NCBI RefSeq assembly: GCF_019008365.1
Contig: NZ_JAHHUL010000003.1
Span: 237,433 to 301,432, forward strand
Direction of reading: 5' to 3'
Length of the DNA: 64,000 nucleotides
DNA from: Phosphitispora fastidiosa
GTDB lineage: Bacteria; Bacillota; Thermincolia; Thermincolales; UBA2595
Part shown: in pieces, positions 28,849 through 36,200 of the stretch
Numbering within the stretch: position 1 is the stretch's first letter
Layout of the letters: every line of letters begins with the position of its first letter
Made by a program: the position numbers and the translations under genes
The notes under the pieces: model-generated
Seen by the model: only the letters and a program-made list of their open reading frames with translations
The model's database searches: none
Told to the model about the DNA's origin: nothing

Positions 28849-29721
28849 TTGTTCAGCTTCAGGAGACTTGTTGAAAAAGGTTTGGAAATCTGCGAGATTT
28901 TCAGTGATAATGGCATCACAGCCAGGTTTATCCCCGGAAGGGGAGGGATGCTGACGGAGTACTTTATGGGAGATGTGCCGCTTTTTTACCTGGACAGCAG
29001 CACTCTATATGACAATGCCAAAAATGTCCGCGGGGGTAATCCGGTTCTTTTTCCCATCTGTGGTCCTTTGGAGAATGGCAGGTATACCCTGGATAACGGC
29101 CGGGAGTATGAAATGAAGCAGCATGGTCTCGCCAGGAATCTTCCGTGGCAGGCTGAGGAGCCCGAATGCCTTAGGGACAGCGCCAGGATTAAGCTGTCCC
29201 TGGAAAGCAGTGAAGCAACCCGGAAGGTCTACCCCTTTGATTTCAGGCTGGAGTTTGCTTACTTTATAACAGAAGGGACTGTTACCATTGAGCAGAAGTA
29301 CATTAACTGCTCAGATACAGACATGCCTTTTTATGCCGGCTTCCACCCGTATTTTTATGCTCCGGGGGTAAAGGCCGTTAAGCTGTACATTCCGGCGAAA
29401 AGCTGTGATGATATTAAAAAAGGGGCAACTCAGGTGTTTCATGGGATTCCGGATTTTAACTCTGTTCCGGAAACGAACCTGGTCTTTGGCGGTCTGCAGG
29501 CAAATGAGGCCTGGTTTGACAGAAGCGACGGCTTCCGGGTTACTGTCAGGTATGATGATGCTTTCAGGTATATTGTTCTGTGGGCGCTGCGGGACAGGGA
29601 GTTCCTGTGTCTGGAACCATGGATGGGAAGCAATTATGATCTGAACAGGGGCAGGGCTGTCAGGGTGAAACCCGGCTGCGAGTACCGTGCGGTGGTATCG
29701 TATTCGGTCAGGAGCCTTTAG
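28849..29721 (+). CDS. Aldose 1-epimerase family protein (mutarotase-like)
   Basis: 290 residues from the TTG at 28849, nine bases after GGGGGAGG. The fold is indicated by GGNPVLFPICGPLENGRY, QHGLARNLPW (conserved His), FHPYFYAP (second conserved His region) and CLEPWMGSNYDLNRG near the C-terminus with the catalytic-type Glu. Members interconvert anomers of sugars or sugar phosphates. It is closer to the LacX/YeaD-like branch than to classic GalM. Its 3' end shares a 31-bp imperfect direct repeat with 30017-30047. Confidence 0.85.
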   Translation: MFSFRRLVEKGLEICEIFSDNGITARFIPGRGGMLTEYFMGDVPLFYLDSSTLYDNAKNVRGGNPVLFPICGPLENGRYTLDNGREYEMKQHGLARNLPWQAEEPECLRDSARIKLSLESSEATRKVYPFDFRLEFAYFITEGTVTIEQKYINCSDTDMPFYAGFHPYFYAPGVKAVKLYIPAKSCDDIKKGATQVFHGIPDFNSVPETNLVFGGLQANEAWFDRSDGFRVTVRYDDAFRYIVLWALRDREFLCLEPWMGSNYDLNRGRAVRVKPGCEYRAVVSYSVRSL

Positions 29722-29779
29722 GGGAGTTCCTTTTCTGGATGCTGGCAAACCTGGTAATTTTGAGCTTGAAATGTTATAA

Positions 29780-29967
29780 GACAGGGGTAGATGTGTTCCG
29801 GATGGCGGAGTCTGTCGTCCGACCGGCCAGCGACCCGCAGAGCGGGAGCTGCTGCCGGCGGAGATGTCGGGGGTCCCCCCAATCCGTCGAAACGGCGGCC
29901 TTACCGAAAGGCCGGGGTTTCGGTAACGGATTGGGGGCCCCGCCGGAGGAATTCATCTACCCCTGTC
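29780..29967. repeat. 188-bp GC-rich nested palindromic element or structured RNA
   Basis: Perfect 14-bp outer arms GACAGGGGTAGATG (29780-29793) and CATCTACCCCTGTC (29954-29967) enclose several nested stems: GGCGG / CCGCC, CCGAC / GTCGG around a CCCGC-AGA-GCGGG hairpin, and CCCCCCAATCCGT / ACGGATTGGGGG enclosing CGAAAC / GTTTCG and CGGCCTT / AAGGCCG. It is clearly richer in GC than its flanks. No gene fits inside. It could be a MITE/REP-like mobile palindrome or a branched non-coding RNA. It accounts for most of the 29722-30026 gap. Confidence 0.8.
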
Positions 29968-30026
29968 CATATTACTTTTTAATACTTGAAAAACATGAGG
30001 TTTGTCAATAATCTGAACAGGAGCCT

Positions 30027-30503
30027 TTAGGGGGGTTCCTGTTCCGGCTTGCGATACATATGATAAGCATCTATGAAATCCTGGCGCGATTTAAAAAAAC
30101 TGACAAAACCGGCAATACACATAAGGGTCTGGGGACCAATAGTATGCTCGATTTTTTCGGTTTCTTCCAGTACACCTTCCTCAAGCCCCAGCAGGAGCAG
30201 GAATTCTTCTATGGTTCGGTGACGGTCCAGGAGGGCCCTGCCTTTTTTTTGACCGGCATCATTTAGTAAAATGATACCATATTTTTTATAGTTGACGAGA
30301 TTAATATCGGCAAGCTTCTGCACCATTTTGGTGGCTGAGGGCGGCTGCACATTCAGAGCCGCTGCCAGGTCCTGAATCCTGGTAAAACCCGAAGTCTCTG
30401 AAAGCCGGTAAATCATCTCCAGGTAATCTTCCATTGAGGCTGTCAGCGGGCCTTCATCCTTTTTCATATATTCACGGAAGGTAAAAAATTCCCGGTCAGT
30501 CAC
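30027..30503 (-). CDS. DtxR/MntR family metal-dependent transcriptional regulator
   Basis: 158 residues from the GTG at 30503, five bases after AGGTGAG; an in-frame GTG at 30512 is possible. The winged helix-turn-helix lies at about 20-75 (MEDYLEMIYRLSETSGFTRIQDLAAALNVQPPSATKMVQKL), followed by the metal-binding dimerisation region with HRTIEEFLLLLG and EKIEHTIGPQTLMCI. There is no SH3-like C-terminal domain, as in MntR. It likely represses metal-uptake genes when Mn or Fe is bound. No metal transporter adjoins it. Confidence 0.85.
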   Translation of the reverse strand: MTDREFFTFREYMKKDEGPLTASMEDYLEMIYRLSETSGFTRIQDLAAALNVQPPSATKMVQKLADINLVNYKKYGIILLNDAGQKKGRALLDRHRTIEEFLLLLGLEEGVLEETEKIEHTIGPQTLMCIAGFVSFFKSRQDFIDAYHMYRKPEQEPP

Positions 30504-30635
30504 AATACTCACCTACTTTATGGATAGTAGTCAGCCTAAAAGAAGGGGGTCGGTAAATTATATGTTCGGGCAGGGGGAAATATCCTGCTATCTTCCTCTA
30601 ATATATTATGTAAACGTTGGTCAATAGGTTAATGA

Positions 30636-30834
30636 TTTTTTGGGATACTCCCGGCCAAAAAAATTGCTGAAATTGGTCCGGACGGGCTGGAGAGGCTATG
30701 GGGGGTGATTCCCCGGATATTGAGGGAAGCTATCGATAATGGGAGGGGAACCGTGCAGCGTCTGCGGGAATCCGATTGGTGAAACAAAACTGAATGGCAG
30801 GTGGACATACTTCTGTCCTACCTGCCAGCACTGA
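30636..30834 (+). pseudogene. Decayed C-terminal remnant of formamidopyrimidine-DNA glycosylase (mutM/fpg)
   Basis: From 30636 one frame reads FFGILPAKKIAEIGPDGLERLW then [17 protein letters not shown], matching the H2TH region of Fpg. A second frame, from 30739, reads [18 protein letters not shown] then [13 protein letters not shown] to the stop at 30832-30834, which is the Fpg four-cysteine zinc finger. About 25 residues that normally join the two are missing and the frame is shifted. A stop codon lies just upstream of 30636 and the N-terminal catalytic domain is absent. It is not functional as a glycosylase. The rest of 30504-30635 is AT-rich and shows only the upstream flank of the DtxR gene. 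Confidence 0.75.
30796..30826 (-). terminator. Terminator hairpin downstream of sanA-like gene
   Basis: An 11-bp stem with arms GGCAGGT-GGAC / GTCC-T-ACCTGCC (one bulged base) and an 8-nt loop, followed on the minus strand by ATTCAGTTTTGTTT. It starts about 10 nt past the SanA-like stop and overlaps the mutM remnant's zinc-finger codons. Confidence 0.55.
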
Positions 30835-30835
30835 G

Positions 30836-31501
30836 TCATATTTTAGTGTCTTTGGTGGCTCGTCCGTCACCCCAGATGGGTATTTCGGGACCAAGATATG
30901 TAGGCCGGTCATGAATAGCCAGCTGTGCGGCTGCCTTAGTATTTGCCAGGAGTTCGCGCAGCCTTAAATAGTCTTCACCTAAATATTCCCTTTTATCTGC
31001 TTTTACCCCTGAAGCTTTAAGACCGAGTGATCTGGCCAGGTACAACGCCCTGGGGAGATGGAATTCCTGTGTAACGATAATAGCTTTTTTTACTTTAAAT
31101 ACGTCTCTGGCCCGGTACATACTTTCATAAGTGCTGAAACCGGCATGATCCATGAAAATGTCTTCTTCAGGAACGCCCTGCTCCAGGGCATAGAGGCGCA
31201 TATTGTTGACCTCATCATAAGTTGTCTGACCGTGGTCACCTGTCAGGAGGAGCTTTTTAACCTTACCTTCAGTGTACAGTTCGATTCCTGTAGCAAGGCG
31301 GTCAGCAAGTACCGGGGACAGGGATCCGCTTTTGTAAACCCGGGCGCCCAGCACAATAGCTGCATCTGCCTCCGGGCTGTTTGTTACCGTTTGGACACCG
31401 GACTTTCCAGATATATATATGGCGAGATTGGAGTATAAGGCAAAGGTGATCACCAAAATAGCGGCTGCAGCACAGAATTTTAAAATTTTTCGGAGTTTCA
31501 T
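30836..31501 (-). CDS. SanA/YdcF-like DUF218 membrane protein
   Basis: 221 residues with one N-terminal membrane helix (about 8-30) and an extracytoplasmic DUF218 domain. Family motifs include ADAAIVLGARVYKSGSLSPVLADRL, LLLTGDHG, and IIVTQEFHLPRALYLAR. SanA-type proteins affect envelope barrier function and vancomycin tolerance in enterobacteria; the biochemical role is unknown. A GGAGGAATTAAGAA site precedes the ATG. Monocistronic. Confidence 0.85.
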   Translation of the reverse strand: MKLRKILKFCAAAAILVITFALYSNLAIYISGKSGVQTVTNSPEADAAIVLGARVYKSGSLSPVLADRLATGIELYTEGKVKKLLLTGDHGQTTYDEVNNMRLYALEQGVPEEDIFMDHAGFSTYESMYRARDVFKVKKAIIVTQEFHLPRALYLARSLGLKASGVKADKREYLGEDYLRLRELLANTKAAAQLAIHDRPTYLGPEIPIWGDGRATKDTKI

Positions 31502-31717
31502 TTCTTAATTCCTCCAGTTTACCCCAGGAGTCTGGAAACATCCTTTGAAGTTATCTAATAGATTTCAACAGGTTATATTCTTTTTCCTTCAGATATTGGT
31601 GATTTTTCGGGTGTATTTATGTGATACAAATCAACGAACCGGAGAAAAATAAGGTGTACAATAGTGTGAAAGTAAAAGCGAAAAAACAAAATGGGAAGAA
31701 GAAAGGAAGGGATACAT

Positions 31718-32050
31718 ATGCAGGTAATTAAGCTTGAAGACCTGACAAAGGCAGCAACTCCGCGGGGGGTGACCGGAAGAAAGGTATATGAATCTGAACA
31801 CGTAAATATTATGAATCTGCTGCTTAAAGCCGGGGAAGTTGTGGATACTCACGTAACTCCGGTTGATGTGTTTTTCTATGTCGTCAGGGGAAAAGGGAAA
31901 ATAGTTGTCGGGGATGAAGCTGCAGTTGTTGAGGCGACAGATATTGTCATAAGTCCTAAGGATATTCCCCATTCAGTTCATGCTTCTGAGGGAGAGTATC
32001 TTGAAATCCTGGTGGTCAAGACCCCAAGCCCTGCAAAGGGCGGCAAATAG
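31718..32050 (+). CDS. Small cupin-domain protein
   Basis: 110 residues from the ATG at 31718, preceded by GAAAGGAAGGGA. A single cupin barrel is shown by VDTHVTPVDVFFYVVRGKGKIVVGDE (motif 1, one His retained) and DIVISPKDIPHSVHASEGEYLEILVV (motif 2, with His). A metal site is possible. Function unknown. A strong terminator follows. Confidence 0.85.
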   Translation: MQVIKLEDLTKAATPRGVTGRKVYESEHVNIMNLLLKAGEVVDTHVTPVDVFFYVVRGKGKIVVGDEAAVVEATDIVISPKDIPHSVHASEGEYLEILVVKTPSPAKGGK

Positions 32051-32070
32051 GGCCGGTAAAAAGAAAGTGA

Positions 32071-32128
32071 AACTCCACCGGAGGGAGCGTCTGCCTGGCG
32101 GCAGGCTGCGAACCGGTGGAGTTTTTTC
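32071..32128 (+). terminator. Intrinsic terminator after the cupin gene
   Basis: Perfect arms AACTCCACCGG / CCGGTGGAGTT are followed by TTTTTC, with an inner GCCTG-GCGG-CAGGC hairpin in the loop. Confidence 0.85.
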
Positions 32129-32153
32129 AATATAAGTATGTTATTGGTTCAGG

Positions 32154-32714
32154 CTATTGTCCATAACCTATGGCTGCGCCCATTCCGGCGGCTCTGCCCA
32201 TTCCCATACCACGGCCCATACTCTGGCCTATTCCGGCGGCTCTGCCCATTCCTTTGCCACCTCTGCCGTCACGCGGTCCCACAGTGGTTCGTGCAACACT
32301 TTCTGTTACTCTTTGTTCCATGTTTTCCTCACAATACTCAGCCTGTTCCTGTGAGATGGTCCCATTGGCAACACTCTGATCAAGCTGGGATTTTCTCTGT
32401 TCCACAATGCTGTCAACCAATTTGTCCTCGGTAACACCTTTGCTTTCTGCAATTTGGCTCAGAGATTTGCCGCTCTGTCGTTCAGTCCTTACTTCTGCGG
32501 GCTCCATCCCAAGCAGTTTGCTGACAGAATCCATCATGTTCCCATATACCCGGCCGAGCCCTGCGCCCGGGCCATAAACATTTGCTGTCTGAGTGGCAGC
32601 GGGTTCGGCTGTTGCGGCATTGGCATCAGGTAGTGTGAATGGCTGCCCGAAGACGAGCATTCCCCCAAGCGCCAGGACCGCTGCTGTACCTCCCAAGGTT
32701 TTTTTGATATTCAT
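32154..32714 (-). CDS. Exported helical protein with Gly/Met-rich tail (DUF2680-like)
   Basis: 186 residues from the ATG at 32714 (AAAGGA eight bases upstream). A signal peptide ends near DANAA. A helical segment contains DSVSKLLGMEPAEVRTERQSG and SVANGTISQEQAEYCEENM, the latter a DUF2680-like GxISQEQA motif also found in the exported protein at 46382-47179. The last 45 residues are low-complexity Gly, Met, Arg and Ala (GRGMGMGRAAGMGAAIG). Function unknown; a cell-envelope or metal-related role is speculation. Confidence 0.7.
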   Translation of the reverse strand: MNIKKTLGGTAAVLALGGMLVFGQPFTLPDANAATAEPAATQTANVYGPGAGLGRVYGNMMDSVSKLLGMEPAEVRTERQSGKSLSQIAESKGVTEDKLVDSIVEQRKSQLDQSVANGTISQEQAEYCEENMEQRVTESVARTTVGPRDGRGGKGMGRAAGIGQSMGRGMGMGRAAGMGAAIGYGQ

Positions 32715-32812
32715 TACAATCATCCTTTCTTTTTTTGTACCGGCCTCTGGTTATATAGTAACTGATATTTGTGGTGATTCCTTGTTGAGATTATAAACAG
32801 TTTGTGAACTGT

Positions 32813-33697
32813 TTATGAAGAAAATGTGAGGGGAATTGACAGAAAAGCACCGGCTATGTCCGGGTCAAGCTGGATGCCACTGACTCTTCTGACTTCTGCA
32901 AGGGCTGTTTGGGGAGCCATGGCTTTACGGTAAGGCCGGTTTGAGGTAAGGGCATCAAAGGTATCTGCCACACTGATGATTCTGGAAATTAGAGGGATTT
33001 CCGGACCCCGGAGTTCATCAGGGTAGCCGTTTCCGTCAAATCTTTCATGGTGATGGCGAATAGCCGGTATCAGGTGTTCAAATATTGCCAGAGGGGTCAG
33101 AATGGCGGCCCCCATGGCAGGATGCTGCCGGATATGCTGGATTTCCTGCATGGTCAGCGGCCCCGTCTTAGTTAGGATTAATTCACTTATCCCTATTTTC
33201 CCGATATCATGAAGTTTGGCTGCAATTTCTATGTCCCGGGCTGAACATTCCGGGTCCAGGAGTCCTGCCTCGTCCAGAGTTTCTGCTATCTTCAGAGACA
33301 GGGCAGCCACCCGGTCCGAGTGTCCCCTGGTATACCTGTCTTTGGCTTCAATTGCTTTGACGGCGCTGTTCAGTACCCCCATGCCGCAGTTGAGATTATG
33401 ATAGTTCTTTTCCAGGAGCCGGATTTTGGTTATCAGGTTGTCAACCAGGAGTTCATTAATGGTTTGCTGGTGAGGACTTAAGTTACCTATCCAATAATAA
33501 ATTCCTGCCTCTTTATTGTCCCAGCAGAGGTGTATCCTTCCCGTAAAAGAAAGGTCTTTAAGACGGTTTCCCGCAAGAGGCCATTCCAGTAAATGACCGC
33601 CTATATTTAGCACGATTTTGTACCTGAGGTCAAGGCTGTACTTTTTTAATTGTGACTCGTACTCTTCGATAGTTTCCAGGAAATCGGACCTTATCAT
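32813..33697 (-). CDS. HD-GYP domain phosphodiesterase
   Basis: 294 residues. An N-terminal 100-residue part has no recognised domain. The HD-GYP domain follows, with H126 (RGHSDR), the HD pair H163-D164 (HDIGKIG), HHHERFDGNGYP (215-226) and ADTFDALTSNRPYR, all residues needed to hydrolyse c-di-GMP or a related dinucleotide. The ATG follows GGGAGGTTACTT. A 20-bp-arm perfect palindrome sits directly upstream at 33711-33755. Confidence 0.92.
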   Translation of the reverse strand: MIRSDFLETIEEYESQLKKYSLDLRYKIVLNIGGHLLEWPLAGNRLKDLSFTGRIHLCWDNKEAGIYYWIGNLSPHQQTINELLVDNLITKIRLLEKNYHNLNCGMGVLNSAVKAIEAKDRYTRGHSDRVAALSLKIAETLDEAGLLDPECSARDIEIAAKLHDIGKIGISELILTKTGPLTMQEIQHIRQHPAMGAAILTPLAIFEHLIPAIRHHHERFDGNGYPDELRGPEIPLISRIISVADTFDALTSNRPYRKAMAPQTALAEVRRVSGIQLDPDIAGAFLSIPLTFSS

Positions 33698-33710
33698 AAG
33701 TAACCTCCCT

Positions 33711-33755
33711 GTAAAATTTACTATATACCCTATAGGGGTATATAGTAAATTTTAC
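33711..33755. promoter_or_regulatory. Perfect 20-bp-arm palindrome, probable operator
   Basis: Arms GTAAAATTTACTATATACCC (33711-33730) and the exact complement (33736-33755) flank TATAG. The site lies in the divergent gap between the HD-GYP gene and thrC, immediately upstream of the HD-GYP ribosome site. The core TATACCC-N5-GGGTATA recalls CsoR-type copper/persulfide repressor operators, but no such regulator is nearby. It lacks a T-run, so an operator or leader hairpin is likelier than a terminator. Confidence 0.7.
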
Positions 33756-33793
33756 CTTTAGACAGCGCTTTTGTCAATGTTGACTTATTAATG

Positions 33794-33822
33794 TTGAACA
33801 CTTGTCCGGGATGCTTTATAAT
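33794..33822 (+). promoter_or_regulatory. Promoter for thrC
   Basis: TTGAAC at 33794-33799 and a perfect TATAAT at 33817-33822 with a 17-bp spacer. The predicted leader is only about 25 nt, too short for a riboswitch or T-box. Confidence 0.8.
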
Positions 33823-33853
33823 TAGGAGATACAATAAATGAAGGAGAATTTTT

Positions 33854-35353
33854 ATGAAGTACGTCAGTACAAGAGCTAATTTCAACCGCGTTAACTCTGC
33901 AGAAGCCATTAAACTTGGCATGGTGCCTTCGGGAGGTTTATTTGTCCCTGAACAAATCCCGCTTATAGATGCTGAAAAACTTGTTGGGCTGGTGGGGCAG
34001 GGTTACCGGGAAGTAGCCCGGGAGATACTGGGGTTGTTCCTGACAGATTATCTTCCCGAGGAGATTGATGAGTGTATTCAAAGAGCCTATAATGACAGCA
34101 ATTTTGACCATCCGGATATGGCGCCGCTAAGTAAACTTGGTGACAGTTCCTATATTCTTGAGCTTTGGCACGGCCCCACTGCAGCCTTTAAGGATATGGC
34201 CCTGCAGATTATGCCACATTTCCTGTCTCAGGCAATCAGGAAACTGGGGGCAGAGAGGGAGACAGTTATCCTGGTGGCGACATCAGGAGATACCGGCAAA
34301 GCCGCCTTGGAAGGATTTAAAAATGTTCCGGGGATAAAGATTATAGTATTTTATCCACATGGCGGTGTCAGCAGGGTACAGGAACTCCAAATGACCACCA
34401 CTGATGGTGACAATACATTTGTGGTGGCAGTCAGGGGTAATTTCGACGACTGTCAGAATGCCGTGAAACAGGTTTTCGGGGATGAGGCCTACAACAGGTT
34501 CCTGGCTGAAAAGGGATATGAATTGTCTTCTGCCAATTCAATTAATTGGGGACGACTGCTTCCTCAGATTGTGTATTACTTCTGGGCCTACCTTGATCTG
34601 GTTGGCAAAGAGGCTGTTTCACAAGGGGACAAGGTCAATTTTGTGGTCCCCACCGGAAATTTCGGCAACATCCTGGCCGGTTATTATGCCTTCAGAATGG
34701 GGCTTCCGGTTAATAAACTAATTTGCGCCTCAAATGAAAACAGGGTGCTGACCGATTTCTTTGCTACAGGGAAGTATGACCGTAAACGGGAATTTATCAA
34801 AACAGTCAGCCCTTCCATGGATATCCTGATATCAAGCAACCTGGAACGCTTTTTGTTTGAAGTGACCGGCCATGACGGGAGAAAAATCAGTGAATGGCTG
34901 GGGCAGTTGAATACAGAGGGGCAATTTCAAGTTGATGAAAATACCCGCAGGGAAACAGGGCATATCCTGTGCGCCGGCTATGCAGGTGAGGAGGAGACTC
35001 TGGAAACCATAAAAACTGTCTTCGAAAATTATGGCTATACAGTTGATACCCATACTGCCGTAGGGGTTAAGGTCTATGAAGACTATGTCCGGCGGACCGG
35101 TGACAGAACTGTAACTGTCCTGGACGCGACAGCAAGTCCCTTTAAGTTTAACCGCGCGGTACTGAAGGCTTTAAGAGGGCCGGAGGCCGATACCGGTAAA
35201 GATGAATTTGAAATTCTGCGGGAACTGGAACAGCTTACCGGGATGGAAATCCACCGGGGACTGCAGCAACTTGATGCCAAGCCTGTAAGGCATGATCGGG
35301 TTTCCGATAAAGGTGAAATCAAAAGAGACATCGAAGAGATATTGGGACTTTAA
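33854..35353 (+). CDS. thrC: Threonine synthase
   Basis: 499 residues, the long (E. coli/yeast-like) class of ThrC. MKYVSTRAN at the N-terminus, HGPTAAFKDMALQ with the PLP lysine K113, ATSGDTGKAALEG, and NFGNILAGYYA for phosphate binding are all present. It converts O-phosphohomoserine to threonine. AAGGAG precedes the ATG. It is monocistronic, with its own promoter and terminator, and no other threonine gene adjoins it. Confidence 0.95.
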   Translation: MKYVSTRANFNRVNSAEAIKLGMVPSGGLFVPEQIPLIDAEKLVGLVGQGYREVAREILGLFLTDYLPEEIDECIQRAYNDSNFDHPDMAPLSKLGDSSYILELWHGPTAAFKDMALQIMPHFLSQAIRKLGAERETVILVATSGDTGKAALEGFKNVPGIKIIVFYPHGGVSRVQELQMTTTDGDNTFVVAVRGNFDDCQNAVKQVFGDEAYNRFLAEKGYELSSANSINWGRLLPQIVYYFWAYLDLVGKEAVSQGDKVNFVVPTGNFGNILAGYYAFRMGLPVNKLICASNENRVLTDFFATGKYDRKREFIKTVSPSMDILISSNLERFLFEVTGHDGRKISEWLGQLNTEGQFQVDENTRRETGHILCAGYAGEEETLETIKTVFENYGYTVDTHTAVGVKVYEDYVRRTGDRTVTVLDATASPFKFNRAVLKALRGPEADTGKDEFEILRELEQLTGMEIHRGLQQLDAKPVRHDRVSDKGEIKRDIEEILGL

Positions 35354-35378
35354 TTTCATGATTGTCCCTTACCAATTA

Positions 35379-35413
35379 ATCCTGCCTGGAAGAACACCGG
35401 GCAGGATTTTTGT
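35379..35413 (+). terminator. Intrinsic terminator after thrC
   Basis: Arms ATCCTGCC / GGCAGGAT followed by TTTTTGTTT, starting 25 nt past the thrC stop. Confidence 0.85.
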
Positions 35414-35454
35414 TTGCTGAGAACCTTTCATTGCGGCTTACCGTCCAAATACTG

Positions 35455-35463
35455 TGGTATAAT
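35455..35463 (+). promoter_or_regulatory. Extended -10 promoter element for the two-component operon
   Basis: TGGTATAAT, an extended -10 match, 32 nt upstream of the response-regulator start. No -35 with correct spacing is evident. Confidence 0.5.
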
Positions 35464-35495
35464 ACGAATAACTACCGTGAGGACGGGGGGATATC

Positions 35496-36185
35496 ATGCC
35501 TGTAAAAATCCTGATTGTTGATGATGAAAAGCTTTTAGTGAAAGGCCTGGCCAAGAGCCTGAATAATGAAGGTTACCTGACTGAGGCGGTATTTGACGGT
35601 GAGGCTGCCAGGGAGATGGTCAGGAAAAACCGGTTTGACCTGATAATTCTTGATGTTATGCTCCCCGGGGTGGATGGCCTGACCCTGTGCCGGGAGATTC
35701 GGTCTCAGTTCGAGGTACCCATTATTATGCTTACTGCCAGGGGTGATGATATTGACAAAATCATCGGCCTGGAAATGGGGGCAGATGATTACCTGGCCAA
35801 ACCGTTTAACTTCAGGGAACTGCTGGCCCGCATTAAGGCGGTCCTCCGGCGTTCCACACATGAACCGGGAAAAGGGTCCGGGCAGCTGGTTCGCGGAGGA
35901 ATAATCATTGATATTTCTAAAAGGAAGGTCTCAGCCGGCGGAAGGGAAGTTGACCTAACCGGCAGGGAATTTGAGCTGTTGCTGCACCTGGCCGGCGCGC
36001 CGGGCAGGGTCTTTACCAGGGAAAAGCTTCTGGAGGATATCTGGGGTTATGACTATATCGGGGAAGACCGTACCGTTGATGTCCATATAAGGAGACTAAG
36101 GGAAAAAATCGAACCTGAACCTGGAAAGCCGCAATATATTCAGACCAAATGGGGTGTGGGTTATTATTTCAGTGAGGAAGACTGA
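35496..36185 (+). CDS. OmpR/PhoB family response regulator
   Basis: 229 residues. The receiver domain has the acidic pair VDDE, the phosphoacceptor D53 (LIILDVMLPG), T in MLTARG and K in YLAKPF. A C-terminal winged helix of OmpR type covers about 130-225 (GREFELLLHLAGAPGRVFTREKLLEDIWGYDY). It pairs with the histidine kinase starting 15 nt after its stop. The target genes are unknown; the GerMN lipoprotein gene downstream is a candidate. Confidence 0.94.
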   Translation: MPVKILIVDDEKLLVKGLAKSLNNEGYLTEAVFDGEAAREMVRKNRFDLIILDVMLPGVDGLTLCREIRSQFEVPIIMLTARGDDIDKIIGLEMGADDYLAKPFNFRELLARIKAVLRRSTHEPGKGSGQLVRGGIIIDISKRKVSAGGREVDLTGREFELLLHLAGAPGRVFTREKLLEDIWGYDYIGEDRTVDVHIRRLREKIEPEPGKPQYIQTKWGVGYYFSEED

Positions 36186-36200
36186 TTAGGAGATGTGCGG

